This document shows, in pieces, positions 25,733-33,711 of a stretch of DNA of 57,149 bases. The stretch comes from Actinomycetes bacterium (GTDB lineage Bacteria; Actinomycetota; Acidimicrobiia; Acidimicrobiales; Acidimicrobiaceae): contig JAKAQL010000011.1 of assembly GCA_021822605.1 (NCBI GenBank), positions 1-57,149 on the forward strand, read 5' to 3'. A program made the translations under genes and the position numbers. Numbering within the stretch: position 1 is the stretch's first letter; each line of letters opens with the position of its first letter. The notes beneath the pieces were generated by a model that saw only the letters and a list, made by a program, of their open reading frames with translations, ran no database searches and had not been told where the DNA came from.

Positions 25733-27340
25733 TCACACCAGCCCGTTCACCGTGAAGCTTGAGAGCTCCTTGCCAGACTTCTCGTCATAGGCATGTACCG
25801 TGCAGACGAGGCAGGAGTCAAAGCTCCTCGCGACGTGTCCGAGCTCGACCGGATCCTCGGTGTCCTTGATGGGCGAACCAACGAGTGCCTGTTCAATCGG
25901 GCCAAGGACCCCCTCGGCATCACGTGGCCCAATATTCCAAGCGGTAGGGGTCACCACCTGGTAGTTGGCGATCTTCCCGTCCTTCAGTACAATCCAGTCA
26001 CAGAGCCCACCTCGAGCTGCCTCGGTGCCACCAAAGCCCATGCCATCCTCTGGTTCCACTGGTTTCTGATAGAAGCTCTCACGAAGGTTCAGTCTCGATA
26101 GCCAGTCCATGGTCCACTGGAAGTACTTCGGAGCCTCGTGCATTCTGGCGAGTTGGCGCACCATCACGGAAGGGCCGATCTTCTCAAGGATGTCGAGGAA
26201 CAGGGGATCGCTGTCCTGATGGGGCCCCGGGTCGGGAGCCGCCGCGGCGATTCTTCGTGCCAACGGTCCAGCCTCCAACGGGATGTGCCCCGCACCGGGG
26301 ATGTCGTAACGCGGCGACTTGGCCCATGAGTACTTATCCATCTTCCGGCCCTGTTCAGGGTCTATCGGGATCGTCTCGCCCTCAAAGGGATGCAGCGGCC
26401 GTTGTCCCTCGTAGAACGAGTGGGCTACGTCCTCAGTAACCCTTGCCTGATCGAACTCGGAGTATCGCCCATTCGCGTACACTCCAGATCTCCCGATGAG
26501 CGCAGCGTTCCTGCTGTCAATGGTCGGCCTGCCATAGAGCTCCGGGTCAAAGTAGGTTCCGACCGCAAGATAGTTGCCCACGCCCTGTCCGTACTTGTCC
26601 AGACCAACATCCATACAGAACCGAATGAAGAAGCCGCAGTCGCTGTTGTACTGGCTCTCATTTTCATTAACCCATGCGAGCACGTCATCCCAGCTCTTGT
26701 TCTCCAGCCAGCGTTCTACCGAACAGCCGAGCCAGACGCCTTCGAGCCACTCACGCCGGAAGTACTCAAGAATCGCCGTCGAACGAGTGACGTCAGCCAG
26801 CGTTGGCCCACACATGACACCGCCGGGTACCATGAAGCTGGAGTGCGGCCACTGCCCACCAAAGATTGCGTAGACCTCCACAGGCTTGTTTGAGACCAGC
26901 ACGCCTTTCTGATAGCTGGTACCGACGTAGGGAGCAAACCTCCTGACCGCCTCCTCATACAGTGGTGATGACGCATAGTTCTTGTTCGTCATATCAATAG
27001 CGAATAACGCATAGAAGTACCTCGGAATGCTTTGCAGCGTCTCGCAGGCCTGTGCGATATTGCGCACCAAGGTCGCGTTCGGAGGGATCTCCGTCTGCCA
27101 TGCAGTGTCAAGGGCGTACGCTGCCTTGTATAGGTGGCTACCACCACAGATGCCACAGATTCGCGGCGTGACGATGAGTCCCGCCTGAGGATCCTTTCCC
27201 CGCAAAATAATCTCAAAGCCGCGAAACATCGCAGCCTCAGTCCACGCGGAGCTGACCACCCCATCCTTGATCGTAACTCTTACATCGAGGTCACCCTCGA
27301 CGCGCCCAAGCGGGCTGACCTTCAGATCTATCGTGCCCAT
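25733..27340 (-). CDS. hucL: [NiFe]-hydrogenase large subunit, group 2a (Huc-like)
   Basis: This 535-aa catalytic subunit holds the NiFe(CN)2CO site. The N-terminal motif RICGICGGSH supplies Cys62 and Cys65, and the C-terminal motif DSCLVCTVH supplies Cys510 and Cys513. His516 is the expected cleavage point, leaving a 19-residue tail for the maturation protease. The L1 sequence GGSHLYKAAYALDTAW and the FGGQWPHSSFMVPGGV block match the actinobacterial Huc/group 2a type rather than group 1h as I remember them. The start ATG has AGAGAGG upstream and lies 19 nt after hucS. Huc enzymes oxidise H2 down to atmospheric concentrations and pass electrons to the quinone pool; the same role is inferred here. 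Confidence 0.95.
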   Translation of the reverse strand: MGTIDLKVSPLGRVEGDLDVRVTIKDGVVSSAWTEAAMFRGFEIILRGKDPQAGLIVTPRICGICGGSHLYKAAYALDTAWQTEIPPNATLVRNIAQACETLQSIPRYFYALFAIDMTNKNYASSPLYEEAVRRFAPYVGTSYQKGVLVSNKPVEVYAIFGGQWPHSSFMVPGGVMCGPTLADVTRSTAILEYFRREWLEGVWLGCSVERWLENKSWDDVLAWVNENESQYNSDCGFFIRFCMDVGLDKYGQGVGNYLAVGTYFDPELYGRPTIDSRNAALIGRSGVYANGRYSEFDQARVTEDVAHSFYEGQRPLHPFEGETIPIDPEQGRKMDKYSWAKSPRYDIPGAGHIPLEAGPLARRIAAAAPDPGPHQDSDPLFLDILEKIGPSVMVRQLARMHEAPKYFQWTMDWLSRLNLRESFYQKPVEPEDGMGFGGTEAARGGLCDWIVLKDGKIANYQVVTPTAWNIGPRDAEGVLGPIEQALVGSPIKDTEDPVELGHVARSFDSCLVCTVHAYDEKSGKELSSFTVNGLV

Positions 27341-27359
27341 CGCTTCTATCCTCTCTTAG

Positions 27360-28331
27360 TCACACTACAAACATGTCTTCTTTGGACCACTCCGGAGCCG
27401 CGACCCTCGCGGCCATAGCGTGGGCCATATACGTCAAGTGGTCATTTCCCTCTGGCACCTCTCGAGGGACGATGCCAGAGACTTTTTGCGTCTTAAAGAC
27501 CGTTCCCGGCGCCAGTTCAAAGAAGGGGAACTCAGGCTCTGTGCAGCCTGTGCATGGCATGCCCGCACGCGTCTTTGACGACTGACGGTTCCAGAGGATA
27601 CGGTTACATGGCGAATGCGTCATCGGGCCACGGCAACCGAACTCATAGAAGAGACAGCCAGTCCTCGTGCCCTCACCAAAGCTCAGCGTCGATTGCTTGT
27701 ACTCAAAGAACTGAACCCGAGTGCATCCGGTTTGGGTGAAACTCTTGAAGAACGTCTGGGGTCGATGCAGCTCATCGAGCGCGATATCGCCTGCACGGCC
27801 CGAGGCGAGGGCGACGATGATCTGGGTGATCCAATCAGGGTGCGCAGGGCATCCAGGAATGTTGATCACCGGGAGTCCCATCTTGGAACGGAAGTTACCT
27901 CCGAGAAAACCTCCCTTGTTACGCTTTTGGAACTGCAGCCCCGTCGATCCAGTTGGATTCGGTTCGGTGGCTGGAATGCCACCCCAGCAGGCACAGTCGC
28001 CGATGGCGACAACGACCCCTGCCTGGGCCGCAAGATCATTCACCCAATCCTTCATCGGCCGATCCGCAAACATATCGAAGCGCCCGGTGCCATTTGGGCC
28101 TTCCATAACCGTACCCTCAAAGACGAAGATATCGAGCGGCCGCTCACCCCGTGCGCAGTCCCAAAAGATCTTCTGTGCATTGGCACCAAGCTCAAGCCCA
28201 AGCGATGGGTGCCACAACAGATCCATCCCAAAATCAACGATGAGGTCTACGACGCTTGGCTCCTCCGCGTTGAGAAACGACATCGTATTTCCCGAACATG
28301 CACCACCCTGTAACCACAACACCGACGCCAC
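27360..28331 (-). CDS. hucS: [NiFe]-hydrogenase small subunit, group 2a (Huc-like)
   Basis: This 323-aa electron-transfer subunit starts at a GTG (28331) with AAGGGAG seven bases upstream. No Tat signal peptide or C-terminal anchor is present, so the complex is cytoplasmic, as in other group 2a enzymes. The first cluster motif reads GGACSGNTMSF: Cys12 is kept, but the second cysteine of the usual CxxC is Asn15. This is compatible with the 3Fe clusters described for mycobacterial Huc. Other ligand cysteines are visible in IGDCACWGG, IPGCPAHPDW, TRTGCLFYEFGCRG and RAGMPCTGCTEPEFP. It precedes hucL by 19 nt. Confidence 0.95.
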   Translation of the reverse strand: MASVLWLQGGACSGNTMSFLNAEEPSVVDLIVDFGMDLLWHPSLGLELGANAQKIFWDCARGERPLDIFVFEGTVMEGPNGTGRFDMFADRPMKDWVNDLAAQAGVVVAIGDCACWGGIPATEPNPTGSTGLQFQKRNKGGFLGGNFRSKMGLPVINIPGCPAHPDWITQIIVALASGRAGDIALDELHRPQTFFKSFTQTGCTRVQFFEYKQSTLSFGEGTRTGCLFYEFGCRGPMTHSPCNRILWNRQSSKTRAGMPCTGCTEPEFPFFELAPGTVFKTQKVSGIVPREVPEGNDHLTYMAHAMAARVAAPEWSKEDMFVV

Positions 28332-28410
28332 TATCTACTCCCTTCAATCACACGATCTCCAAACATCACCACTCCCGCCGAACCGTCTCCTACCCTCTTT
28401 GTATCGGGTC

Positions 28411-29187
28411 TCATCCGCCAACCGAGGCGGCACGCACCCCACCGGCCAAGGGAAGATTTGAGGCCATCGAGGACCTCTGGCCAGTTAGAGACGATCCCTG
28501 GCCAGTTAGAGATGATCCCTGGGCAGCCAGAGACCGAATTGCACCAATCACCGCGTCGAGACCGACACCGGTCTTAGCAGATGAACTGATCACCGGCACC
28601 CCTGGATTCACCCGCTGGAGGTAGCCCAACACCGTCTCCAGCGAGAAATCCACTGCGGATGCGAGATCGATCTTGGATACAACCACGAGGTCGACTGCGC
28701 CAAAGAGACCCGGGTACTTGACTGGCTTATCCTCCCCCTCGGTGACGCTGAGCAGCGCGATGCGCACCGCCTCGCCGAGGTCGAAATCCACAGGGCACAC
28801 CATGTTGCCTACATTTTCGACAAACAAGTAGCGAGGTGCCAACTGACCGATCTCGGCCAGGAAGGGGAAGAGCATGCGTGCCTCGAGGTGGCAGACTCCG
28901 TCGGTCACAATTTGGTGCACCCAATCGACATGGGACCGCAAACGATCGGCGTCATGCTCCGTTGCGCAATCCCCAACCAAAACCGCGACCGACTGCCCCT
29001 GCGCTCGTAGCTCATCCCCGATCACACCCAACAACTCGGTTTTTCCACTTCCCGGCGCTGACATCAAGTTAACGACAGTCGTATGCCCACCGGCCAGAGC
29101 GTCACGCACCACCTGGGCGTCACGTAACGCCTGATCGAGAATGCGCCTCTCGACCTCCAAATGCTGGGCTTCAGTAGGCTGTGTCAT
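28411..29187 (-). CDS. hypB: Hydrogenase nickel-incorporation GTPase HypB
   Basis: This 258-aa GTPase drives nickel insertion with HypA. The P-loop APGSGKT ends at residue 50, the SIMIBI-class metal-site segment TDGVCHLEARML is present, and the base-recognition motif VSKIDL is intact. There is no N-terminal His-rich nickel store. The C-terminus carries an unusual seven-residue repeat (QGSSLTG twice, then a degenerate copy) encoded by a 21-nt tandem repeat. The start overlaps the end of hypA by 17 nt, and the stop lies 79 nt before hucS. Confidence 0.95.
   Translation of the reverse strand: MTQPTEAQHLEVERRILDQALRDAQVVRDALAGGHTTVVNLMSAPGSGKTELLGVIGDELRAQGQSVAVLVGDCATEHDADRLRSHVDWVHQIVTDGVCHLEARMLFPFLAEIGQLAPRYLFVENVGNMVCPVDFDLGEAVRIALLSVTEGEDKPVKYPGLFGAVDLVVVSKIDLASAVDFSLETVLGYLQRVNPGVPVISSSAKTGVGLDAVIGAIRSLAAQGSSLTGQGSSLTGQRSSMASNLPLAGGVRAASVGG
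28477..28535 (-). repeat. 21-nt in-frame tandem repeat in hypB 3' end
   Basis: Two nearly identical 21-nt units (28477-28497, 28498-28518) are followed by a degenerate third (28519-28535). Each encodes a Gly/Ser/Leu/Thr-rich heptapeptide. The array lies beyond the conserved GTPase fold, so copy-number change should be tolerated. Confidence 0.9.
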
Positions 29188-29566
29188 AACAGACGCTCTC
29201 CTTCTCTACCTCACACTGGTCGATGAGATCAAGCCCGGTGATCTCAAACTCTCTGCCAGCTAAGACCGTACAACCTCCACCACAGCTTTGGCATTCGAAG
29301 TAAAATTCGCGCGAGAACCCTGACTCTGTACCACAGATCGTGCATCGAAGCCGCGCGGGGACTCTCGCCATCGCCAACCGACTCCGTTCCAACTGCGTTC
29401 CTTCGATTGCGAAGCCGAAGGCGAAATCCAGGGAAGGAGCGTCAACCTGCGAGAGCTCCCCGATCGCGAGGTGCACGGCGCTGAGTCGAGCGCCATCGAT
29501 ATCTCTAGCCTTGAGCTCCTCCATAACGGAGGCGACGACAGCCCTAGCGAGTGAGGCTTCGTGCAT
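29171..29566 (-). CDS. hypA: Hydrogenase nickel-insertion chaperone HypA
   Basis: HypA (131 aa) delivers Ni(II) to the hydrogenase large subunit together with HypB. The ATG at 29566 gives the required N-terminus Met-His-Glu, with His2 as nickel ligand; the preceding TTG codon is not used. The zinc site is made of Cys75/Cys78 (CTICG) and Cys92/Cys95 (CQSCG). A ~20-residue tail after the core contains two extra cysteines. The start shares one base with the stop of the DUF1641 gene (TGATG), indicating coupled translation. Confidence 0.95.
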   Translation of the reverse strand: MHEASLARAVVASVMEELKARDIDGARLSAVHLAIGELSQVDAPSLDFAFGFAIEGTQLERSRLAMARVPARLRCTICGTESGFSREFYFECQSCGGGCTVLAGREFEITGLDLIDQCEVEKESVCYDTAY

Positions 29567-30096
29567 CAAGACCCCGTGTTATTACGACCGAGAGCACGCA
29601 ACAGCTCTACAGCGAAGTCAAGACCCCGCTGAACCTCAACATCCTTGAGGCTCTTCACCAACGACCCGAGCCCCTTGATCTTGCTCGTTCGTGAACCTTT
29701 GGTACTCCTGCGCGCATCCCCTAACGACTGCGTCAGCACCGTTACTCCACCGAGGAAGTCCTCGTCGAGCAGTTGATTCCGAAGTATCGAACCAAGCACT
29801 TCGCTGCGGTCTCCGAGGCTCTTGAAGAGGGCCACGAACTCTTTGAGACTCTCAAAGTTACGGGTGGCGGCCTCCTTGGTACTACTTTGGCGGATCTCGG
29901 CCACACTTGAGCTGAGTGAATCGACGATGACCTCCCCTCGTCGCAGAAACTCGTTGAGGGAGAGGGTGAGGAGATATAGCGCCTCCAGATTCTCGATGAT
30001 GCCAAGGGCGTACGCCGCGGTCTCCGGATCCGTCAAACGATCCAACAGTACATCGAGCTCATCCGCATTGATTCGCTCACCGAGATTGGTAGCCAT
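29566..30096 (-). CDS. DUF1641 protein, possible HucM-like scaffold of the hydrogenase
   Basis: The protein has 176 aa from the ATG at 30096, which has GGGGGAGGG just upstream. It is all helical, with the DUF1641-like features LLDRLTDPETAAYALGIIENL, LSLNEFLRRGEVIVDSL and a C-terminal LGSLVKSLKDVEVQRGLDFAV helix. DUF1641 proteins accompany several redox enzymes. In mycobacteria the scaffold subunit HucM is encoded next to hucS and is of similar size, so this first gene of the operon is a candidate counterpart. I cannot confirm homology without alignment. It is coupled to hypA by a TGATG overlap. Confidence 0.75.
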   Translation of the reverse strand: MATNLGERINADELDVLLDRLTDPETAAYALGIIENLEALYLLTLSLNEFLRRGEVIVDSLSSSVAEIRQSSTKEAATRNFESLKEFVALFKSLGDRSEVLGSILRNQLLDEDFLGGVTVLTQSLGDARRSTKGSRTSKIKGLGSLVKSLKDVEVQRGLDFAVELLRALGRNNTGS

Positions 30097-30250
30097 ACAA
30101 CCCTCCCCCTTCAACCAGGATCCGGGAATCACCGCCCGAGACCGCTGTGCTCACAGCAAGACTGTAGCGCCCAATCATCGGCCTGTCTTGGCTGGCAACG
30201 GCCAGAATGCGACCCTGGGACTCCAAATCCGCAAAGCAACTATGTCCACT

Positions 30251-30280
30251 GATCCGTGTTACGCACCTGGAATACGGATC
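30251..30280. promoter_or_regulatory. Palindromic element upstream of the hydrogenase operon
   Basis: GATCCGT (30251-30257) and ACGGATC (30274-30280) form a perfect inverted repeat with a 16-nt spacer. It sits between the AraC-type regulator stop and the DUF1641 gene, about 155-185 nt upstream of the operon's first start. It is a candidate operator. Confidence 0.4.
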
Positions 30281-30295
30281 ACGAGATCAGTACCA

Positions 30296-31354
30296 CTAGC
30301 CATTCCTGCCGAGCGTCGCCGAAGGGCTCTCCCCAAACCGCTCACGGTACGAGCGTGCGAAGCGTCCGTAATGGTGCATGCCCCACCGAGCGGCGATAGC
30401 TCCTAACGTCTCAAACCCATCACTCTCGTCGAGAATCTCGGCCCGAATTTTGTCTAGACGTTGATCCCGCAGATAGGTTATCGGAGACGTGTGCAGTTCG
30501 TCCTGGAAGGCTTTTTGAACCGTGCGTGGACTCACTCCGATCGCCGAAGCGATGTCCTCTAGCGAAAGGTCCGCTTGGAGGTTGTCGTCCACAAATCGAA
30601 CGGCAAGACGCAATGTTCGGCTACCACGCTCCCTACAGAATGGCTCGCGCACCTGGTCACGGTAGTTCGAGTACTGCAGCAACAACAGGGTGGCGGCAAG
30701 GTACTCCTCGAGCGTACTGACCCGAAGATGGTTCGCGGTGAGATCATCCCGAGCGTATAGTTCCTCATGGAGGAGTTGTACACCGGTATGCCACCGCCAG
30801 GCGTTCTGCACCGATAGATCAAATGAACCCTCGAAACGCACGGGCTGGCGCAAGGAACGAGCGAGGCTGCGAGCGAGGAGTCGTTCCAACAACGCGGAAG
30901 AAAACCGCACAAAGAGGTGCGGTGAATCGGCATCAAAGACCAGGTCGAGCTGACTGCCAGGGTTGGCGATAAATGCGCGTACGGTAGAGCTCTCGTAGCG
31001 CTGTCCTGCAAACTGAAACTCGCCACGACCGCCAGTAGCCATGAAGACGATATAGTCGCTCACCACGACATCTCGCAGCTCTACACGCACCCGGTAGTCC
31101 ACATATCCAAAGCTGATCTCATTCAAACCCGCGACGTGATAGGTCAGTGCGAACTGCGCAGCATCCTGCCCGGTCACCAGGATTTTGTGTACCCCAAAGA
31201 GCTCCTCCATCGAGCGCTCAGCCAAGCGTATAACCGGCGTTGTTGCGCACTCGAACGCCTCCAGGGCCGGCGGGATTCCTCGACTCCTCCCGCGGTGTGG
31301 CACCGGACGGTCGGTCAGGGAGGTGTCGATCATCCGAACCTTTGGAATCGCCAT
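30296..31354 (-). CDS. AraC-family transcriptional regulator at the hydrogenase locus
   Basis: This 352-aa protein has a cupin-like AraC_binding_2-type sensor domain (about 40-220; DYIVFMATGGRGEFQFAG) and a C-terminal double helix-turn-helix (about 250-345; LSLEDIASAIGVSPRTVQKAF and RWGMHHYGRFARSYRERFGES, the classical AraC signature). It lies between the hyc/huc-type operon, read in the same direction, and divergent hypD. It is therefore the obvious candidate regulator of both. A TACAAT hexamer ends six bases before the ATG, so a leaderless transcript is possible. The effector is unknown. Confidence 0.9.
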   Translation of the reverse strand: MAIPKVRMIDTSLTDRPVPHRGRSRGIPPALEAFECATTPVIRLAERSMEELFGVHKILVTGQDAAQFALTYHVAGLNEISFGYVDYRVRVELRDVVVSDYIVFMATGGRGEFQFAGQRYESSTVRAFIANPGSQLDLVFDADSPHLFVRFSSALLERLLARSLARSLRQPVRFEGSFDLSVQNAWRWHTGVQLLHEELYARDDLTANHLRVSTLEEYLAATLLLLQYSNYRDQVREPFCRERGSRTLRLAVRFVDDNLQADLSLEDIASAIGVSPRTVQKAFQDELHTSPITYLRDQRLDKIRAEILDESDGFETLGAIAARWGMHHYGRFARSYRERFGESPSATLGRNG

Positions 31355-31404
31355 TCCCAGATTGTATCAAAGTTTCGCAGAGTGGATTGGCAGCGTTCGC
31401 TCTG

Positions 31405-31432
31405 TTGCGCAAATCGCTGTGTCGCTGCGCAA
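31405..31432. promoter_or_regulatory. Inverted repeat between the AraC regulator and hypD
   Basis: TTGCGCA (31405-31411) and TGCGCAA (31426-31432) are perfect inverted copies 14 nt apart; related TTGCGCGG sequences recur at 31538 and 31553. The placement in a divergent regulator/target intergenic region suggests a regulator binding site. Confidence 0.4.
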
Positions 31433-31531
31433 TATGGATCTTCGTCTCTCCCAATGCACACCCCCTCTTGCTAAGTTAGTTCTGTTGTGCCAACCGTGAT
31501 TGTCTGACTCGACCTACGCCAGGCTTCTGTC

Positions 31532-31561
31532 ATATGGTTGCGCGGAATATGGTTGCGCGGA
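31532..31561 (+). repeat. 15-bp tandem duplication at the hypD translation start region
   Basis: ATATGGTTGCGCGGA is present twice in tandem (31532-31546, 31547-31561). The end of the second copy leads into the AGGAGGGG ribosome site of hypD. Confidence 0.9.
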
Positions 31562-31570
31562 GGAGGGGCC

Positions 31571-32689
31571 TTGCAGTTTGTCGATGAATACCGTGATCCT
31601 GTACTCATCAAACGGCTGAGTGCGGCCATTCATGAACGCGTCAAGGACCGCCAGTACCGGATCATGGAGATCTGTGGTGGCCATACTCACAGCATCTACC
31701 GCTTCGGTCTCCAGGAGCTGTTACCTAGCAACATCGAACTCATCCATGGTCCAGGCTGCCCCGTCTGCGTTCTTCCGATGGGCAAGGTTGACGAGGCGCT
31801 CGTGCTGGCCCGAACTCACGATATCACGCTCACCGCTTTCGGCGATGTCATGCGGGTTCCCGGTTCAAAGGAGAGCCCGTTCCAGGCCAAAGCACAGGGG
31901 GCGGATATCCGTATGGTGTACTCTCCGATGGATGCCCTCAAGATCGCTATGAACGACCCCAGCCGAGAGGTGGTGTTCTTCGCCATAGGTTTTGAGACCA
32001 CTGCTCCATCGACAGCCCTCACGATCATCAATGCGGCACGACTAGGGATAGAGAACTTTTCGGTCTTCTGCAATCACGTGACCGTCGGGCCACCGCTGCG
32101 TGCGATCATGGATAATGAGTTTTTCGACCTGGACGGCTTCATTGGACCGGGCCATGTCTCGACCGTCATCGGACTTACGCCCTATGACTTCGTTGCAGAC
32201 GAGTATCATCGCCCAATCGTCGTCACCGGTTTTGAGCCCGCTGATCTCATGGAGTCCATTCTTTGGCTGGTCAAACTCATCGATGCCGGCGAGGCTACTG
32301 TCGAAAATCAGTATGTTCGAGCAGTACAGCGCGAAGGCAATGGCGCGGCTCTCGCAGCGATGGCAGAGGTGTTCGAGGAGCGTCCGAAATTCGAATGGCG
32401 TGGACTCGGTTCTATCGACTCTTCCGCCCTCCGTCTCCGTGAACCCTATCAGCGCTTCGATGCAGAGTTGCGTTATTCAGTGACCCCGATCAAGTCACCT
32501 GAACCAGAGGGTGCGCTTTGTGGGGAGGTGCTGATCGGACAGAGACGACCCGAGGAGTGTCCACTTCTCGGCAGCAGCTGTCGACCAGAGAGCCCGATCG
32601 GAGCTCTCATGGTCTCCTCTGAAGGCGCATGCAGCGCCTACTACACCTATGTCCACCGACGACTAGTAACCAACGGAGAGCGCCCATGA
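31571..32689 (+). CDS. hypD: Hydrogenase maturation iron-sulfur protein HypD
   Basis: HypD (372 aa) is the [4Fe-4S] scaffold on which Fe(CN)2CO is built with HypC and HypE. I chose the TTG at 31571: it has AGGAGG four bases upstream and gives the canonical opening QFVDEYRDP, whereas the ATG at 31538 would add 11 non-homologous residues encoded by the tandem repeat. Conserved motifs are visible: EICGGHTHSIYRFG, HGPGCPVCVLP, the FAIGFETTAPSTA block and CNHVTVGPP. The C-terminal cluster cysteines lie in CGEVLIGQRRPEECPLLGSSC and EGACSAYY. The stop overlaps hypE by 4 nt. Confidence 0.95.
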   Translation: MQFVDEYRDPVLIKRLSAAIHERVKDRQYRIMEICGGHTHSIYRFGLQELLPSNIELIHGPGCPVCVLPMGKVDEALVLARTHDITLTAFGDVMRVPGSKESPFQAKAQGADIRMVYSPMDALKIAMNDPSREVVFFAIGFETTAPSTALTIINAARLGIENFSVFCNHVTVGPPLRAIMDNEFFDLDGFIGPGHVSTVIGLTPYDFVADEYHRPIVVTGFEPADLMESILWLVKLIDAGEATVENQYVRAVQREGNGAALAAMAEVFEERPKFEWRGLGSIDSSALRLREPYQRFDAELRYSVTPIKSPEPEGALCGEVLIGQRRPEECPLLGSSCRPESPIGALMVSSEGACSAYYTYVHRRLVTNGERP

Positions 32690-33711
32690 AGACCTGGTTC
32701 GCAGATGAAGAGATCCTCATGGCTCATGGAGCTGGTGGCAGGGCGAGCCGTAAGCTGATCGAGGGATTGATCGCACCCGTACTGACCGAACACGGCTCCC
32801 CTGCGGGCATGGGAGACTCATTTCATATCGCGGGTACTGATCTTTGGATCACCACCGACTCCTTCGTTGTGAGCCCAAACGTCTTCCCTGGTGGGTGTCT
32901 TGGTGAACTCGCAGTGAACGGAACTCTGAATGACCTCGCAGTTGCAGGCGCTCAACCTCTCGCTCTCACTTCAGCCATCATCGTCGAAGCTGGCACCTCC
33001 AGTCAAGAACTCAAGGTTCAACTCGAGGCGATGGCGATAGCATCACAGGCAGCCGCAGTGCCGATCGTAGCCGGCGATACCAAGGTGGTTGAACACGGCA
33101 AGGGCGATCGCGTCTATGTGACAACGACGGGGGTTGGTAGATCTCACCCGAAAGCAAACCTCGATCCGGGAAGAGTGCAACCCGGCGACATGGTCGTCTG
33201 CTCGGGCACTCTTGGAGATCATGGCATCACCATCCTCATGGCGAGGGGAGAGCTCGACTTCACATCGGCTTCCCTGACATCCGATACCGCTAATCTCTGG
33301 CCACTGGTCAAGATGCTCTTGGATGAGTTCGGCGGTGCAATCAAGTGGATGCGTGATCCCACTCGCGGAGGCCTGGCGAGCACATTGAACGAACTCGCCG
33401 AGGATGCTAAGGTCGAGATTCTGATTGAAGAGGGCCGGGTACCAATAGCGAACCCGGTGCGCGGCGCGTGTGAGATCCTTGGCCTCGACCCCTTCCATAT
33501 CGCAAATGAAGGGAAGTTGGTGGCCATCATCTCAGCAGACTATGTCAACCAGGCACTTACCGCGATGAAGGCGCATCCGCTTGGGCGCAACGCGGCACAC
33601 ATTGGGACTGTGCGCGAATCCACTACTCCGATGGTGGTCTGTGCAACTGAATTCGGTGCACATCGCACGCTCGACATGCTTACTGGGGATCCACTGCCAC
33701 GAATTTGCTAG
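32686..33711 (+). CDS. hypE: Hydrogenase maturation protein HypE
   Basis: HypE (341 aa) accepts the carbamoyl group from HypF on its C-terminal cysteine and dehydrates it with ATP to thiocyanate, the CN donor. The start ATG at 32686 overlaps the hypD stop (ATGA) and opens a typical N-terminus (ILMAHGAGGRASRKLI). The PurM-like ATP-binding motifs FPGGCLGELAVNGTLNDLAVAGA, GDTKVVEHGKGD and RDPTRGGLASTLNE are present. The protein ends PRIC, with the required terminal cysteine. Confidence 0.96.
   Translation: MKTWFADEEILMAHGAGGRASRKLIEGLIAPVLTEHGSPAGMGDSFHIAGTDLWITTDSFVVSPNVFPGGCLGELAVNGTLNDLAVAGAQPLALTSAIIVEAGTSSQELKVQLEAMAIASQAAAVPIVAGDTKVVEHGKGDRVYVTTTGVGRSHPKANLDPGRVQPGDMVVCSGTLGDHGITILMARGELDFTSASLTSDTANLWPLVKMLLDEFGGAIKWMRDPTRGGLASTLNELAEDAKVEILIEEGRVPIANPVRGACEILGLDPFHIANEGKLVAIISADYVNQALTAMKAHPLGRNAAHIGTVRESTTPMVVCATEFGAHRTLDMLTGDPLPRIC

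Noticed and set aside
25733-28331. Assignment of the hydrogenase to group 1h (Hhy) instead of group 2a (Huc)
   Set aside because: The large-subunit L1 motif continues GGSHLYKAAYALD and the cluster has Rieske, NHL and DUF1641 partners, which fits Huc better than Hhy; a formal phylogeny was not possible.
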